From the NCBI RefSeq assembly GCF_018860745.1, contig NZ_JAHKPY010000003.1, positions 186,001 to 250,000 of the forward strand: a stretch of 64,000 nucleotides of DNA, written 5' to 3'. Every line of letters begins with the position of its first letter. The first letter of the stretch is position 1. The translations under genes and the position numbers were made by a program. The DNA comes from Zobellia uliginosa (lineage in GTDB: Bacteria; Bacteroidota; Bacteroidia; Flavobacteriales; Flavobacteriaceae). A model generated the notes under the pieces. The model was not told the DNA's origin. It worked only from the letters and a program-made list of their open reading frames with translations, and did no database searches. Below are positions 7,577 through 17,739 of this stretch, one piece after another.

Positions 7577-9343
7577 TTAATACCCTGGATTTTCCACAAA
7601 CTTCGGGTTATCAGAAATCTTATCAAAGGTCAAAGGATAATAATAATTTTCAGGCAAGAACACTCTAGGGTTACTAAGGGCGTTTTTAACTTCGATTTTA
7701 AATTTACCCGTGTCGTGATTGTACACGAATTTAAGACCCATCATCATTTTATCGTTCAACACATCTACAGCTATTCGCCACCTGCGGATATCCCAAAAAC
7801 GATGTTCCTCAAAAACAAGTTCCACAGCACGTTCATTACGTATAGTTTCTTCATCTATTACTAACTTAGGCGGCATTCCCGCACGTTGGCGAATTCTATT
7901 GACCAATGTTAGAGCCTCGTCTGTTTTACCCAAGTAAAAAGCAGCTTCCGCCATATTTAAATAGGTTTCCCCTAATCTAAAAATATGAAAATCTTCACTA
8001 GATTGATCATCATCTAATTGAGAGCCCGTGCTTTCATCTAAAAACTTACGTAGTAAAAAGCCATGACGTAACGGCTTAGGTCTAGCTTCAAACGTTCTAT
8101 TTGCTACTTTTGCAGCCATCCCATCTGGCAATACGCCAGAAGTTACAACTTCGCCATTTACTAAACTGCTTTCATGAAAGTAGGCTTTTCTATCCCAGAA
8201 GTCAGTACCGTTATAAAAGAACGCGGCTTTGAATCTTGGGTCACGATTATTGAAAAGTTCGTCCATATCCCACTCCTGAGCTGCATATTGATCCCGCGGA
8301 ATTGCGCCTGTAGTACCATCCTCAAATTCAAATTTCTCGGCTATATCCAGAAAAACCCTAAAATTTGAATTCCATCCTGTGGCAAATTCCGCAGGAACTG
8401 CTAGAAGAGCATGACTCTGACCAAGACCCGAACCTGCATCATAACGTTCGGTAAAAATCACTTCAGGATTATCTTCGATCTCATCTATAAAAAGCTGGTG
8501 ATGGTTTGTTACAGGGTCATCAAATTTTTCGTACAAGCTCAATGGGCTGTTCTCGATTAATTCTTTAGAAGCATCATAAGATTTTTGCCAATAGGTCGTT
8601 TCTGATGCTTCGGGCATACCTACTATACCGTCTAATTGAACTGTTCCAAAACGTGCGATACTGGCCGCGAATAACATAGCTCTACTTTGCAGGGCCTTAA
8701 CAGCCCACTTGTTCACACGACCGCCCTCGGTGTCTCCTTTGTTCGGTAAATCATTGAAAATGGCATTCATTTCAGCATCAACAAAATCATAGATTTCTTG
8801 CTCCGTATTTCTAGGTATAAATATGGTTTCTGGGTCATCGGTTAAGTTTTGAACACCTGTAATTAAAGGTATTCCTCCCCAACGTTTCACCATTTCAAAA
8901 TATAGGTAGGCTCTTATCCATCTTGCCTCGGCAATTCTTTTTTTCTTGAAGTCTTCGTCCAATTCAGAATTTCCTACTTCTTCTATAAAGATATTAGCCT
9001 TTCTAATCACATCGTATTTCCAATAATTGAGTGGTTCATAAAGGGTCTGTGAATTCATAGGGGTTGCTATGGCAATATTCGGTTCCTGCCACGGAGCAAA
9101 TTGCGTAAGCTCATCAGACATACCAGAGATTAAACCAAAACCTACATGGTTTCCGCTATTGCCGGCACTTAGTCTTTTGAAGACCACATTAGAATAAACA
9201 TCGGTCAGGTAGGCATCGGTCAAGTTTTGATCTAGCCATACACTATTCTCCGGTATTCTATCCAGAGGTTCTTTATCAAGTACATCTTCGCATGATGCGA
9301 GAAGCATCAAAAACGAAATCAAAATAAAATTAAGTTTTTTCAT
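7577..9343 (-). CDS. SusD/RagB-type nutrient-binding outer-membrane lipoprotein
   Basis: The protein has 588 residues and a lipoprotein signal (lipobox ending LASC, C18), followed by the usual SusD opening CEDVLDKEPLDRIPENSVW. The TPR-like helical scaffold of the family is seen in RIAEARWIRAYLYFEMVKRW and ETYLNMAEAAFYLGKTDEAL, and the C-terminal part has VFEEHRFWDIRRW. SusD proteins cap a SusC channel on the cell surface and bind oligosaccharide. Its partner SusC ends 9 bp upstream and is interrupted by a stop codon. A PL7 lyase in the same cluster suggests alginate oligosaccharides as ligand (inference from context). Confidence 0.93.
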   Translation of the reverse strand: MKKLNFILISFLMLLASCEDVLDKEPLDRIPENSVWLDQNLTDAYLTDVYSNVVFKRLSAGNSGNHVGFGLISGMSDELTQFAPWQEPNIAIATPMNSQTLYEPLNYWKYDVIRKANIFIEEVGNSELDEDFKKKRIAEARWIRAYLYFEMVKRWGGIPLITGVQNLTDDPETIFIPRNTEQEIYDFVDAEMNAIFNDLPNKGDTEGGRVNKWAVKALQSRAMLFAASIARFGTVQLDGIVGMPEASETTYWQKSYDASKELIENSPLSLYEKFDDPVTNHHQLFIDEIEDNPEVIFTERYDAGSGLGQSHALLAVPAEFATGWNSNFRVFLDIAEKFEFEDGTTGAIPRDQYAAQEWDMDELFNNRDPRFKAAFFYNGTDFWDRKAYFHESSLVNGEVVTSGVLPDGMAAKVANRTFEARPKPLRHGFLLRKFLDESTGSQLDDDQSSEDFHIFRLGETYLNMAEAAFYLGKTDEALTLVNRIRQRAGMPPKLVIDEETIRNERAVELVFEEHRFWDIRRWRIAVDVLNDKMMMGLKFVYNHDTGKFKIEVKNALSNPRVFLPENYYYPLTFDKISDNPKFVENPGY

Positions 9344-9352
9344 GATTTTTTT

Positions 9353-12300
9353 TTAAAGTGAAATATTTACTCCTAAAGAAATTGTTTTCAGCAAAGGATA
9401 TCTGGCTCCATTTTGCGTTGTAGGACCCTCTGAATCAAAAGAATCTTTATAGATCCCTAATTTGTTCCATGTCACTAAATTAGAGGCAGATACAAATAAG
9501 CGTAGCTGTTGCATTCCCATTTTATTGAGTACATCTCTTGGTATATCATAACCTATGTTTAGATTTTTTAGTCGCAGATACGTACCGTCTTGTAACCAAA
9601 AATCAGAGGTTTTATCGTTATTCTGGGTTAACCCAGAATCAGTACTTGCAGGTAATATAGCGTTTGGATTAATATTTACATCAGGATTATTGGGGTCGGG
9701 CGCCCATCTATAGTCATATTGATATTCAAAAGGAATACTATTATTGATAAGGATATTTCTTGCTCCGCCAGTGATATTAAAGTTGAACCCAGTTGCACCT
9801 TGAAAAAGTGTGGAAATAGAGAAATTGCCATAGGACATGTTCATATTTAAACCGTATACAATATCTGGTAATCCGCCTTTGCCTATTTCGTCTAAATCCC
9901 TAAAATCAATCTTGTCATCACCGTTAAGATCTACATAGCGTATATCACCAGGATTAAGTCTATCATTACCGGTACCACCGGCTAATAAGGACTGGTCTAC
10001 GGTATGAGCATCTATTTCAGCCTGATTCATAAAAATACCATCCGTTCGGTAACCAATATTTCTATTTACCCAATTTCCATTTCGTTGCTGTGTTAAATTG
10101 AAACGATTAATAAACTCTGGGTCGTTCAATTCTTCTGGAGATTCAGCAAATGCCTCAATTACCTCTTCAACTGGCCAATTTTTATATTTTTCGCGAGCTA
10201 GACCAAAAGAGAAACCCATATCATATTTGAATTTCTTGCCAATGGTATTTCTGTGCGTTACTACCAAATCAAAACCACGGTTGTTAGTTGAGTTTTGGTT
10301 TACCTGGGGCAACTCAGCTCCAAAAGTACTAGGGAATTGATCTAAGGGAGTAGCAAAGATACCCTCTTGCAATCTGTAGAACACATCAAGCTCTAAGCCT
10401 AATAATCCGTTCCAAAAACTGGCGTCTAGACCTATGTTATAAGTGGTAAGATCTCTCCACGTAACAAAAGGGTTTGCCAAACCACTAGTGGCAATGGCGG
10501 TAGAAAGGCCGGTAGGTCTAAAAAGATATGAACTTAAAACCCCTGTTTGAATTTCATTAGCAGATAAATATCTAAAATAATCAGGTGTACCATCATCTTT
10601 AAAAATTCTATCATTCCCCGTTTTACTATAAGACACCCGTAACTTGAGATTATCAACAAAAGTTGCATTATCCTTTATAAAGCTCTCTTCCGAAATTCGC
10701 CATGCTGCTGAAGCACTGGGGAAGAATCCCCACCTGCTATCCGCTGCAAAATTACTGGTAGCATCATACCTGAAAGATCCTTCTAAGAAATATTTGTTCT
10801 TATACCCATAATTCAATCGACCAACAACACTAGATCTACCAAATTCTATAGCATTACCCGAGTTGGTTATTCCTAATTCTGAACCAAAATCTAAATAGGG
10901 AAGATCGGTAGTCAAAAGATTGAGACGACCCGATTCCTGGTTCAGGATTTTTTCATCAATGGTTTCTGTTCACAGTAAGCCCTTAACGGAATGATTACCA
11001 TATTCACGATCAAAGTTTAAAGAGATACTAGGATAAAAACTTTTGAATTGGTAAAGCTCTTCATTTAAATCATTTGTGTTTCTTGCACCCACCGCAACAG
11101 GTTCTTGGGTTTCTCTATCATATTCATATACAATAATACGTTTGTCCAAATCTTTGGTCTGTCTAGTTTGTGAATTATAATTGATTACACCTTTAGCAGA
11201 CAATCCTTTTAAGAAAGGAAATTCGTAGTTTAATTGAATTCTACCGGTGAGAACTTCATTGTTTTTATCAATAAAGCCAGATAACTCACGGGAAGCGTTA
11301 CCGGTAGCAGTTCTATTATTAAACCCGCCCCCGCTATTCGCGGCCAACTCTGGATATCCTGGAATAAACGGAGGTAAAATTGGCTCAGAAACGGTAATGG
11401 AATTGTATACCGTAGCCAAATCTGCACCTGGCTCAGATGTTTTGTCCCTTCTGTAGCTGATATCAATACCAAAAGACAAGCTCTCATTAATTTTTGCATC
11501 AACGTTGGAACGGACGTTTATTCTGGAATAATTTAAATCTCCTGATTTAAATTGCCCATCTTGCTTTAAGGTTCCCAGTGAAGTAAAGAAACGCACAGCT
11601 TCGGACCCACCCCTTACACTTAAGTTGTGTTGGTTCATAGGAGCCCAAGACCTAAAAACAGCACGTTCCCAATCATAACTTTCATAGCCGGGAGCCTCTG
11701 CTTTATATAATGCAATTTCTTCTGGGGTATAACTGGCCGCACCACCTTCATTCTGCATTTCAACGAATTGACCTCCGTTTACACTGTTTCTCCAAGTAGT
11801 AGGTTGTTGAAAACTTGTGATGCCAGAGTAGGAAATAACAGGCTTGCCAACCCTTCCTCTTTTGGTAGTCACCAAGATTACACCGTTACCGGCCCTGGCA
11901 CCATAGATTGCTGCTGATGCATCTTTTAGGACGTTGATTGATTCAATTTCGTTGGGGTCTATACGGTCTAAACTCATTTCCATTCCGTCTACCAGTACTA
12001 GTGGAGTACCAAAGCCACGAATATTTAAAGTGGTTGCGTCATCACCTGGCACACCGGAAGTTTGCTTTGTTATAACCCCAGCTACACGACCACCAATGAG
12101 CTCGGTTGTATTTGCTACCGAGACCTTTGTAAGGTCTTTGGCGTCAATTTTTACCACCGAACCAGTAATCGCAGATTTTTTCTGGGTACCATACCCAACC
12201 ACAACTACTTCATCCAATTTGGCAGCATCTTCTTTTAAGACAACATTTAACGTAGTTTGATTGTTTACTGGTACGTCTAAAGAATTAAAACCAACATAGC

Positions 12301-12541
12301 TAAAGAGCAATGTTGCATTGCCTTCTACGTCGTTTAAGGTGTAAAGACCGTCAAAATCTGTCTGTGTACCGTTTGTTGTGCCTTGTACGACAATACTGGC
12401 TCCTGGCAGTGGAGCTCCTGTTTCGTCTGTGACTGTTCCTGTTACTTTTTGCTGAGCTTCCAAACTTTGAAGCCCAATAATTAAGAGAAACAGTCCGAAA
12501 AGCGGAAATTTCCTTAAAAAATAAGTTAGTTGATTTTTCAT
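9353..12541 (-). pseudogene. SusC/RagA-type TonB-dependent transporter interrupted by an in-frame TGA
   Basis: The frame from 12541 to 9353 covers 1061 sense codons plus one internal TGA, a normal length for SusC. The signal peptide ends at LEAQQK. A carboxypeptidase-regulatory-like domain (GTVTDETGAPLPGASI), a TonB-box-like stretch LDEVVVVGYG and the plug (TTELIGGRVAGV, NVLKDASAAIYGARAGNGVI) follow, then the barrel ending in TISLGVNISL. The stop at 10970-10972 falls after VKGLL, and the family sequence goes on in the same frame with TETIDEKILNQESGRLNLL, so this is a nonsense change and not a frameshift. The N-terminal 523 residues contain only the plug and part of the barrel and could not work alone. 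Either the gene is recently inactivated, or this is a sequencing error. SusD follows 9 bp later. Confidence 0.88.
10970..10972 (-). other. Internal in-frame TGA in the SusC gene
   Basis: The minus-strand codons read GGC TTA CTG TGA ACA GAA ACC. Both flanking segments use the same frame (12541 minus 10915 is divisible by three). One base change from TTA, TCA, CGA, AGA, GGA, TGG, TGC or TGT would give the observed TGA. TGA is used as a normal stop elsewhere, for example at 17740-17742. Confidence 0.9.
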
Positions 12542-13780
12542 ACTTGGTTTATTTAGTTGATAATTTTGAGTTGCCTATGAATATTTCAGCAGAACTTTGA
12601 TACCATATGGCCGGTAAAGCATCAATGAAATAGTACGAATTATTATTCATGAGACTTTTTGAATGTAAATACAAATAGATGCTCCAAACGTTTTAAGTGT
12701 ACTTTTAACACAAATAAACGAATTGATTTCTGATAATTTAACACTTTTGTAACTGTTTGGTTGACAAATATTTAATTTTGACTTTTGGAGATTCACTTCA
12801 GTTTTGACAAAAAAATATTGAAACTAGAGAGATTAAGGGAGTTGGGTAGTGCTAAAATTGTTGGAAAATTTTCACCTCTTTTTCAAGAATTTATAAACAA
12901 ACTAGCTTAAAAGAAATCCTAGAAAAACATAGATTTTTTTCTACCATATAGCAAAACTAGAATTCAGTCTTAGCTAAGCCTTTTATTGTCAAAATTGCGG
13001 CAGTTCTAATATTAAAAACTAAAAGGAGTAGGGTGAAATTTAATAGTGAAACTTTTACTGCGAATTAAAATGGTTGGATTTTTCATGAGCGATTTTTGTT
13101 GAGTTGATAGTTTTGAGTACAAATTGAAAGTAGCTGTTCTTACTACTATTATAGTTGAAAAGACTAAGATGACTAGCCATTTAGAAATAATCAACTGGTG
13201 TTAAAACTCTAATACTATGGTTACTTCATATTATGCATGAAGTTTTAAAATTAGAGTATGCGTGTATGCTCTTTGATTGGGTTGGTTATAAAGTGTAAGT
13301 GTAACTGAGTAATTAATTGAATTTCGCCATTTTAAATAAGAAAATGGCAATTAAAATTTAATTTAAGTAAAATAAATGTAATTTTTGTATGTATAATATG
13401 CGAAAATTACCTTTTATTAGTAGTATGATACCCTTTTTAAGATTTCATTATACAAAATGTTGTATAGACATTGAAGATTTTAATTCGGCTTACACTTCAG
13501 TAAGATATAGTGAAATCAGTATTTATTTACTATATTTATTTTAATTGTTTGATAATTAGTTAATTAAATTGTTTTAGATGGTCGTCTATAATTTAAAGCA
13601 TTATAATTATAAAGATTGTGACCACCTGGAGCATGTTATTTTGGTTAGAGCACTTAACTTCCTTCTTCAAAAAGCCTCTTCTTTAACTTAGGTATCTCAA
13701 AAACTATAAATTCTCTAGTTTGTTCTCACTATATTCTAGGACAAAGCCATTTTCAAAACCTAGAAAATATTGGAGGTCTT
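12542..13780. other. 1.24-kb gene-free AT-rich gap between PL7 lyase and SusC
   Basis: I find no convincing gene here. The region near SusC should hold its promoter and leader. Two stretches look like leftovers. At 13012-13118 (minus), an ATG with a 24-codon frame starting MKNPTILIRSKSF is preceded by bases resembling the SusC leader. At about 13654-13780 (minus), two overlapping frames read like the end of a protein (LGFENGFVLEYSEN, then FIVFEIPKLKKRLFEEGS) with a frame change between them. Otherwise it is low-complexity A/T. No inverted repeats of an insertion sequence were seen. Confidence 0.6.
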
Positions 13781-14890
13781 CTAATCGTTTTTAGTAAAAT
13801 AACCTTCATTAGATACAGACGCATCACTTACTTGAATACTTCCTGTTTTAAACCAAACTTCGGCATAGTTTCCGTCTGCATATTGTTTTTGAATATCACC
13901 ACCATGCGTTTCGGCACCAGAACACCAGTTCATATTCACTTCGGGAGATTTTCCATTTGTTTGGTTATAGGCACCAAGTTTAAAGAAACAACCTTCGCCA
14001 GCATATGCTTCTTTACGTTCTACACCATCTTGACCAATTGGCACAAATAATTTCTGTGTTTGCTCTGGTATGTCTGCCTTTGTTGTGAACTCTGATTCGA
14101 TTAAGTTTTTTGTAAAGGTTTTGGTTTCGTGTCCGTTACTAGTAAATGTTAAGTTCATTATCCCATCCTTAACTTCTATTTCATAACTAAACTCTTCCCC
14201 TAATGCAATACCATCCTCAGGTTCTTCTGGGTAAGTGTTTGTATCACTACCAACAACAGAAAAGTCATTTCCCCAAACAGCTGAGGAATAATCCCATCTT
14301 TTAGAATTATCATCACCTGCCGTATTGATTTCATAATGCCAAAAAACAGAACCTTTGGTATGACCAGGAAATTTCTTGTAAAATATTTTAAGCGGTTCAT
14401 TCTCAAATTCATCCGCACTATGGATTTGTCCTACCACTACGGCGTAAGTAGCAGCTACGCGAGCATCACCGGTAGCAGATACATTCATTACTTTAAGTGT
14501 AGCTGTTAATTTATCATTAGCGGTTTTTGGATACCATTTTTTTATTTGCGCCAATTCAGTTCTTGTATTATTTGAGGTCCCGTGGGTATTTCCTCCATTG
14601 GGAGCCTTAAATACAATCCAATCACTATTGCCATCATTTTTTGTGTAAAAGAAATCTTTGTTCTCAAAATTGTTTGCGATACCTACATTTGAGCCATCAC
14701 CTAAAATCAATTTCCAATGATCAAAAAACGGAATAACGTCACTTGCGTAAACGGTTTTTACAATTTCTTTATCATCTGCATCAGTCGTTGAAGTATTTGT
14801 TTTTTTTCCGGTATCACCGCAGCTATGAAGTGCAAGGAAAATTCCAAGGGTTAATAACGTTGCTAAAGATGTGCTAATTTTTTTATTCAT
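13781..14890 (-). CDS. PL7 alginate lyase, surface/periplasmic lipoprotein
   Basis: The protein has 369 residues and a lipoprotein signal peptide (lipobox LHSC, C24) followed by a low-complexity linker. A single PL7 jelly-roll domain (about 45-365) carries all the catalytic motifs: R110 in NTRTELAQ, Q155 and H157 in VVGQIHSAD, and Y308 in FFKLGAYNQ. PL7 enzymes cut alginate by beta-elimination, with the Tyr and His acting as acid and base. The first motif is RTELA, where many relatives have RTELR. It is transcribed towards the SusC/SusD pair, 1.24 kb away, so the three form a small alginate-type utilisation locus. Whether it prefers G, M or mixed blocks cannot be told from the sequence. Confidence 0.9.
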   Translation of the reverse strand: MNKKISTSLATLLTLGIFLALHSCGDTGKKTNTSTTDADDKEIVKTVYASDVIPFFDHWKLILGDGSNVGIANNFENKDFFYTKNDGNSDWIVFKAPNGGNTHGTSNNTRTELAQIKKWYPKTANDKLTATLKVMNVSATGDARVAATYAVVVGQIHSADEFENEPLKIFYKKFPGHTKGSVFWHYEINTAGDDNSKRWDYSSAVWGNDFSVVGSDTNTYPEEPEDGIALGEEFSYEIEVKDGIMNLTFTSNGHETKTFTKNLIESEFTTKADIPEQTQKLFVPIGQDGVERKEAYAGEGCFFKLGAYNQTNGKSPEVNMNWCSGAETHGGDIQKQYADGNYAEVWFKTGSIQVSDASVSNEGYFTKND

Positions 14891-15027
14891 TTTGTTAGTG
14901 TTTGATTTTAAATACTTCTGTTTTTAAATCACTATATATCTCGTGAAATGTACTACTTTAAAATTTAGTGCTATTATGTAGAATAAGCTATTTGTCTTAA
15001 TACCAAGTACTGGTTGTATTCCATTTT

Positions 15028-15855
15028 CTAGTCAAAAACATGCTCCTTTATTGCTTTAGAGCCATTCCAAGGTCTAAAGTATATTAAGCTATCTGTTTGC
15101 TTTATCATTGTAAATAAATCATCTATGGCTTCAGCGGTGTATTGAGATGTATGGCAACTAGATGCTTCATGTCCCAATTTTAAATCTTCTTCGCTAAAGG
15201 GTAACCTATAGGTTAGAAATCTCTTTTGAGTAGTTTTTAAATTTTCATTGAACCACTTCACCAAATCTGTTTTTAAACTTAGTTCCTTGTTTTTAGATTC
15301 GTTAGGAAAGCCATAATAAAGTAGTTGTTGCGTCTCTGATGCTTCCCTCTGAAAAACTTCTGTAACGATATTGCTGACCATACGATGGTCAGAATGACCA
15401 TATTCTCCACCAGGGCCAAAGGTAATGACCACTTCAGGTTGGTGTTTTATGAATAAACTGTCAATTTTATCATCTAATGAAAATAGGTTTTCATTCAATG
15501 CTAAATCACCATCGGTATAATTTAAAAAAATAGGAGGGTTGATACCCAGTACTTTTGTAACACACAAAGCTTCTTGAGCGCGTATGCTAGCAAGTGAATC
15601 TCCAGCAGGGATATTAGCATGCGGCGTAACTCCTTTAGAGCCATCGGTAACAATTACTAAATGAATAGAAGCACCTTCCTTGGCATATTTGGAGAGGATG
15701 GGAGAAATTACAATCTCATCATCCGGATGAGCAAATATTGCCATTAAGGTCTTATCAGTATTGGTCGGTTGTTTGTTCTCCTTTTTTGTTTGCTTTTGAC
15801 TGTGGCATGAAAACAACGTAAGTATGAGACAAAGGGTTGGTAGTAGTGTTTTCAA
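15028..15855 (-). CDS. PIG-L/LmbE family deacetylase, lipoprotein
   Basis: The protein has 275 residues with a lipoprotein signal (LILTLFSC). The family metal site is present as AIFAHPDDEIV near residues 39-49 and GEYGHSDHRM near 151-160. These zinc enzymes remove acetyl groups from N-acetylglucosamine-type sugars or related small molecules; here the lipoprotein signal places it outside the cytoplasm. It is a single gene, upstream of the alginate lyase on the same strand but separated by 137 bp, so a role in the PUL is not implied. The substrate is unknown. Confidence 0.85.
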   Translation of the reverse strand: MKTLLPTLCLILTLFSCHSQKQTKKENKQPTNTDKTLMAIFAHPDDEIVISPILSKYAKEGASIHLVIVTDGSKGVTPHANIPAGDSLASIRAQEALCVTKVLGINPPIFLNYTDGDLALNENLFSLDDKIDSLFIKHQPEVVITFGPGGEYGHSDHRMVSNIVTEVFQREASETQQLLYYGFPNESKNKELSLKTDLVKWFNENLKTTQKRFLTYRLPFSEEDLKLGHEASSCHTSQYTAEAIDDLFTMIKQTDSLIYFRPWNGSKAIKEHVFD

Positions 15856-16013
15856 ACTATTAGGTTTAGGACACTAATATATTGTTTTAAATGTGAGTTC
15901 TGGTAGATAGTTAACAAAGTTGTAGCGTCTCAGTTTATAACATATTTCTGCTAGTGGGATTCTAAGCTTATTTTCATGTGGTAATAACTAATGAAGTGAA
16001 ATGCACTTCACCT

Positions 16014-16928
16014 TCATATTTCAATTACAACATTGCCTTTTTTGTGTCCCTGATCTACATATTTATGAGCAGTAACTATTTCTTCTAATGGATAAGTTTT
16101 GTCAATGAAAGGAATCAGTTTTCCCTCCTCAGCAAGTGTTTTGATTTTTGAAAGGTGTTCGGGTTTTTCTTTGGTCAGCATTTTTACTGAAACAAATCTT
16201 CCGCCTTTAGTCAGAACCTTTTTGGCTTTTGATTTACTTGTTTTACCAACTGCATCAAAAACAATATCGAACTTTTCTAATAGTAGTGAATAGTCTTCTT
16301 TTTTATAATCTATTAAATTGTCCGCACCCAGAGATTTGACCATTTCAAAATTTGGAGCGCTACATACTGCTGTTACGGAAGTACTGTGATACTTTACAAG
16401 TTGAACAGCATAGCTTCCTACGCTACCAGAGGCGCCATAAATCAATACATTTTGAGCCTTACTTACATTTGCTTTTTCTAATAAATACATAGCCGTCATA
16501 GCTCCAATAGGCAAGGCGGCAGCTTCATTGAAATTGAGGTTTTTCGGTTTAATATCAACCACTCCATGTTTCCACTCTTGTGGTAAACAAATATATTCCG
16601 CGTAAGAACCAGTATTAAGCATTGTTGAAGTTCCAAAAACGTGGTCACCAATAGCAAATTTGGTTACATTTTTTCCTTTGTTTTCAATTACTCCGGATAA
16701 TTCATGACCCAAGATGCTCTTTTTTGGTTTAAAAAGACCGAATATTAGTCTTGCGGGTAACCAGAAAAGTGCCGGAAAATCTGAGTTTCGAAGGCGCACA
16801 TCGCCAGAAGTAACGGTTGCTGCATGAATCTTGACTAGAATTTCATTGTCTTTTGGATGTGGTTTATTCACTTCTCTTAACTTAAGAACTTCTGGAGGAC
16901 CATATGCAGTATAAACTATAGCTTTCAT
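16014..16928 (-). CDS. Medium-chain dehydrogenase/reductase, quinone-oxidoreductase-like
   Basis: The 304-residue cytoplasmic NAD(P)-dependent oxidoreductase of the MDR superfamily has an N-terminal GroES-like fold, GHELSGVIENKG at the substrate side and the nucleotide-binding loop YGASGSVGSYAVQL. The zinc-binding cysteines of classical alcohol dehydrogenases are absent, as in quinone oxidoreductase/enal reductase members. The C-terminus GHKKGNVVIEI is typical. It stands alone between unrelated genes. The actual substrate cannot be predicted; detoxification of enones or quinones is common in the family. Confidence 0.85.
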   Translation of the reverse strand: MKAIVYTAYGPPEVLKLREVNKPHPKDNEILVKIHAATVTSGDVRLRNSDFPALFWLPARLIFGLFKPKKSILGHELSGVIENKGKNVTKFAIGDHVFGTSTMLNTGSYAEYICLPQEWKHGVVDIKPKNLNFNEAAALPIGAMTAMYLLEKANVSKAQNVLIYGASGSVGSYAVQLVKYHSTSVTAVCSAPNFEMVKSLGADNLIDYKKEDYSLLLEKFDIVFDAVGKTSKSKAKKVLTKGGRFVSVKMLTKEKPEHLSKIKTLAEEGKLIPFIDKTYPLEEIVTAHKYVDQGHKKGNVVIEI

Positions 16929-17180
16929 AAATAATCATGTTTATGTTTAAATGGGGAAGCTTTTGGAACTCAACAAAAGAAGGTAATTTTTAATATAATC
17001 AAGAGGAAATGTGAGGCCTCTAGATTTGGATTAGTATAAAAATACGCAAATGGATTGATTTGGTTTTTATACTTCTTTAAGTGTATCAATACGAGTAAGG
17101 GGTATAAGAATAGATGTGGTTAAACTAAATAAAAGGGATTTTAAACCGTTACATCTATTCTAAACTTTAAAAAAAAATAA

Positions 17181-17675
17181 ATGAAACGTAAGTTTATTAT
17201 CCCAAGTCTTTTATTGGCATGTAGTACCTTTTTTATTTCCTGTTCCACAGATGATGGAGAGGAAGAAGGTTCTAAAGAAGCTGAAATTAGTACAGCAGCC
17301 GTATCGGGTTTTTTAAATTCTGAAGCCTTTACACCTGCAACTACACATTTTACAAAAGGAGAAAGTTTTGGAGATGCAGGTTATGAATTCAAACTTTTTA
17401 GTGAAACGGAAGAATGTGATGAGTTTCAATCTATAGGAGATATTTCTTTTTTCGTAGCATCTGACACAGAATTAACACCTGGAGAATATGACGGAAAAGG
17501 CCCTTATTTCTTTTATAAAGATGGAGAAGATTCAGGAACGGCTTCCTTTTTTGGAGCAGAGGTAATTATTACCGAAGTTACGGAAACAAGTATTTCAGGA
17601 AGAGTAAGAGGAGGCGACTCTGAAGCAGAAAATGATATTGAAGGTGCATTTACAGCAACACTTTGTCAAAAATAA
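17181..17675 (+). CDS. Small unknown lipoprotein
   Basis: The protein has 164 residues with a clear lipoprotein signal (FFISCS, C21), then an acidic spacer and a probable beta-rich domain. Only two further cysteines are obvious (in EECDEF and TLCQK at the C-terminus), possibly forming a disulfide. I do not recognise the family. It is flanked by its own promoter region (252 bp) and a terminator, so it is monocistronic. Confidence 0.8.
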   Translation: MKRKFIIPSLLLACSTFFISCSTDDGEEEGSKEAEISTAAVSGFLNSEAFTPATTHFTKGESFGDAGYEFKLFSETEECDEFQSIGDISFFVASDTELTPGEYDGKGPYFFYKDGEDSGTASFFGAEVIITEVTETSISGRVRGGDSEAENDIEGAFTATLCQK

Positions 17676-17699
17676 ATAGTTTCTGTAGCATAGTATTAA

Positions 17700-17727
17700 G
17701 GTGAAGCTAAATACTTCACCTTTTTTT
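17700..17727 (+). terminator. Rho-independent terminator
   Basis: GGTGAAG and CTTCACC form a 7-bp stem around CTAAATA, followed by seven T. It lies between the convergent small lipoprotein and propeller genes and ends the rightward one. Confidence 0.8.
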
Positions 17728-17739
17728 ATACAAGATATT

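Noticed and set aside
10916-10972. Programmed frameshift or selenocysteine site in the SusC gene
   Set aside because: Both sides are in the same frame, so no shift is needed; there is no visible selenocysteine machinery or stem-loop after the TGA, and TGA ends other genes here.
13012-13194. 60-codon frame on the minus strand in the PL7-SusC gap
   Set aside because: The codon content is AT-driven and it has no homology that I recognise; only its 3' part is noted as a possible relic.
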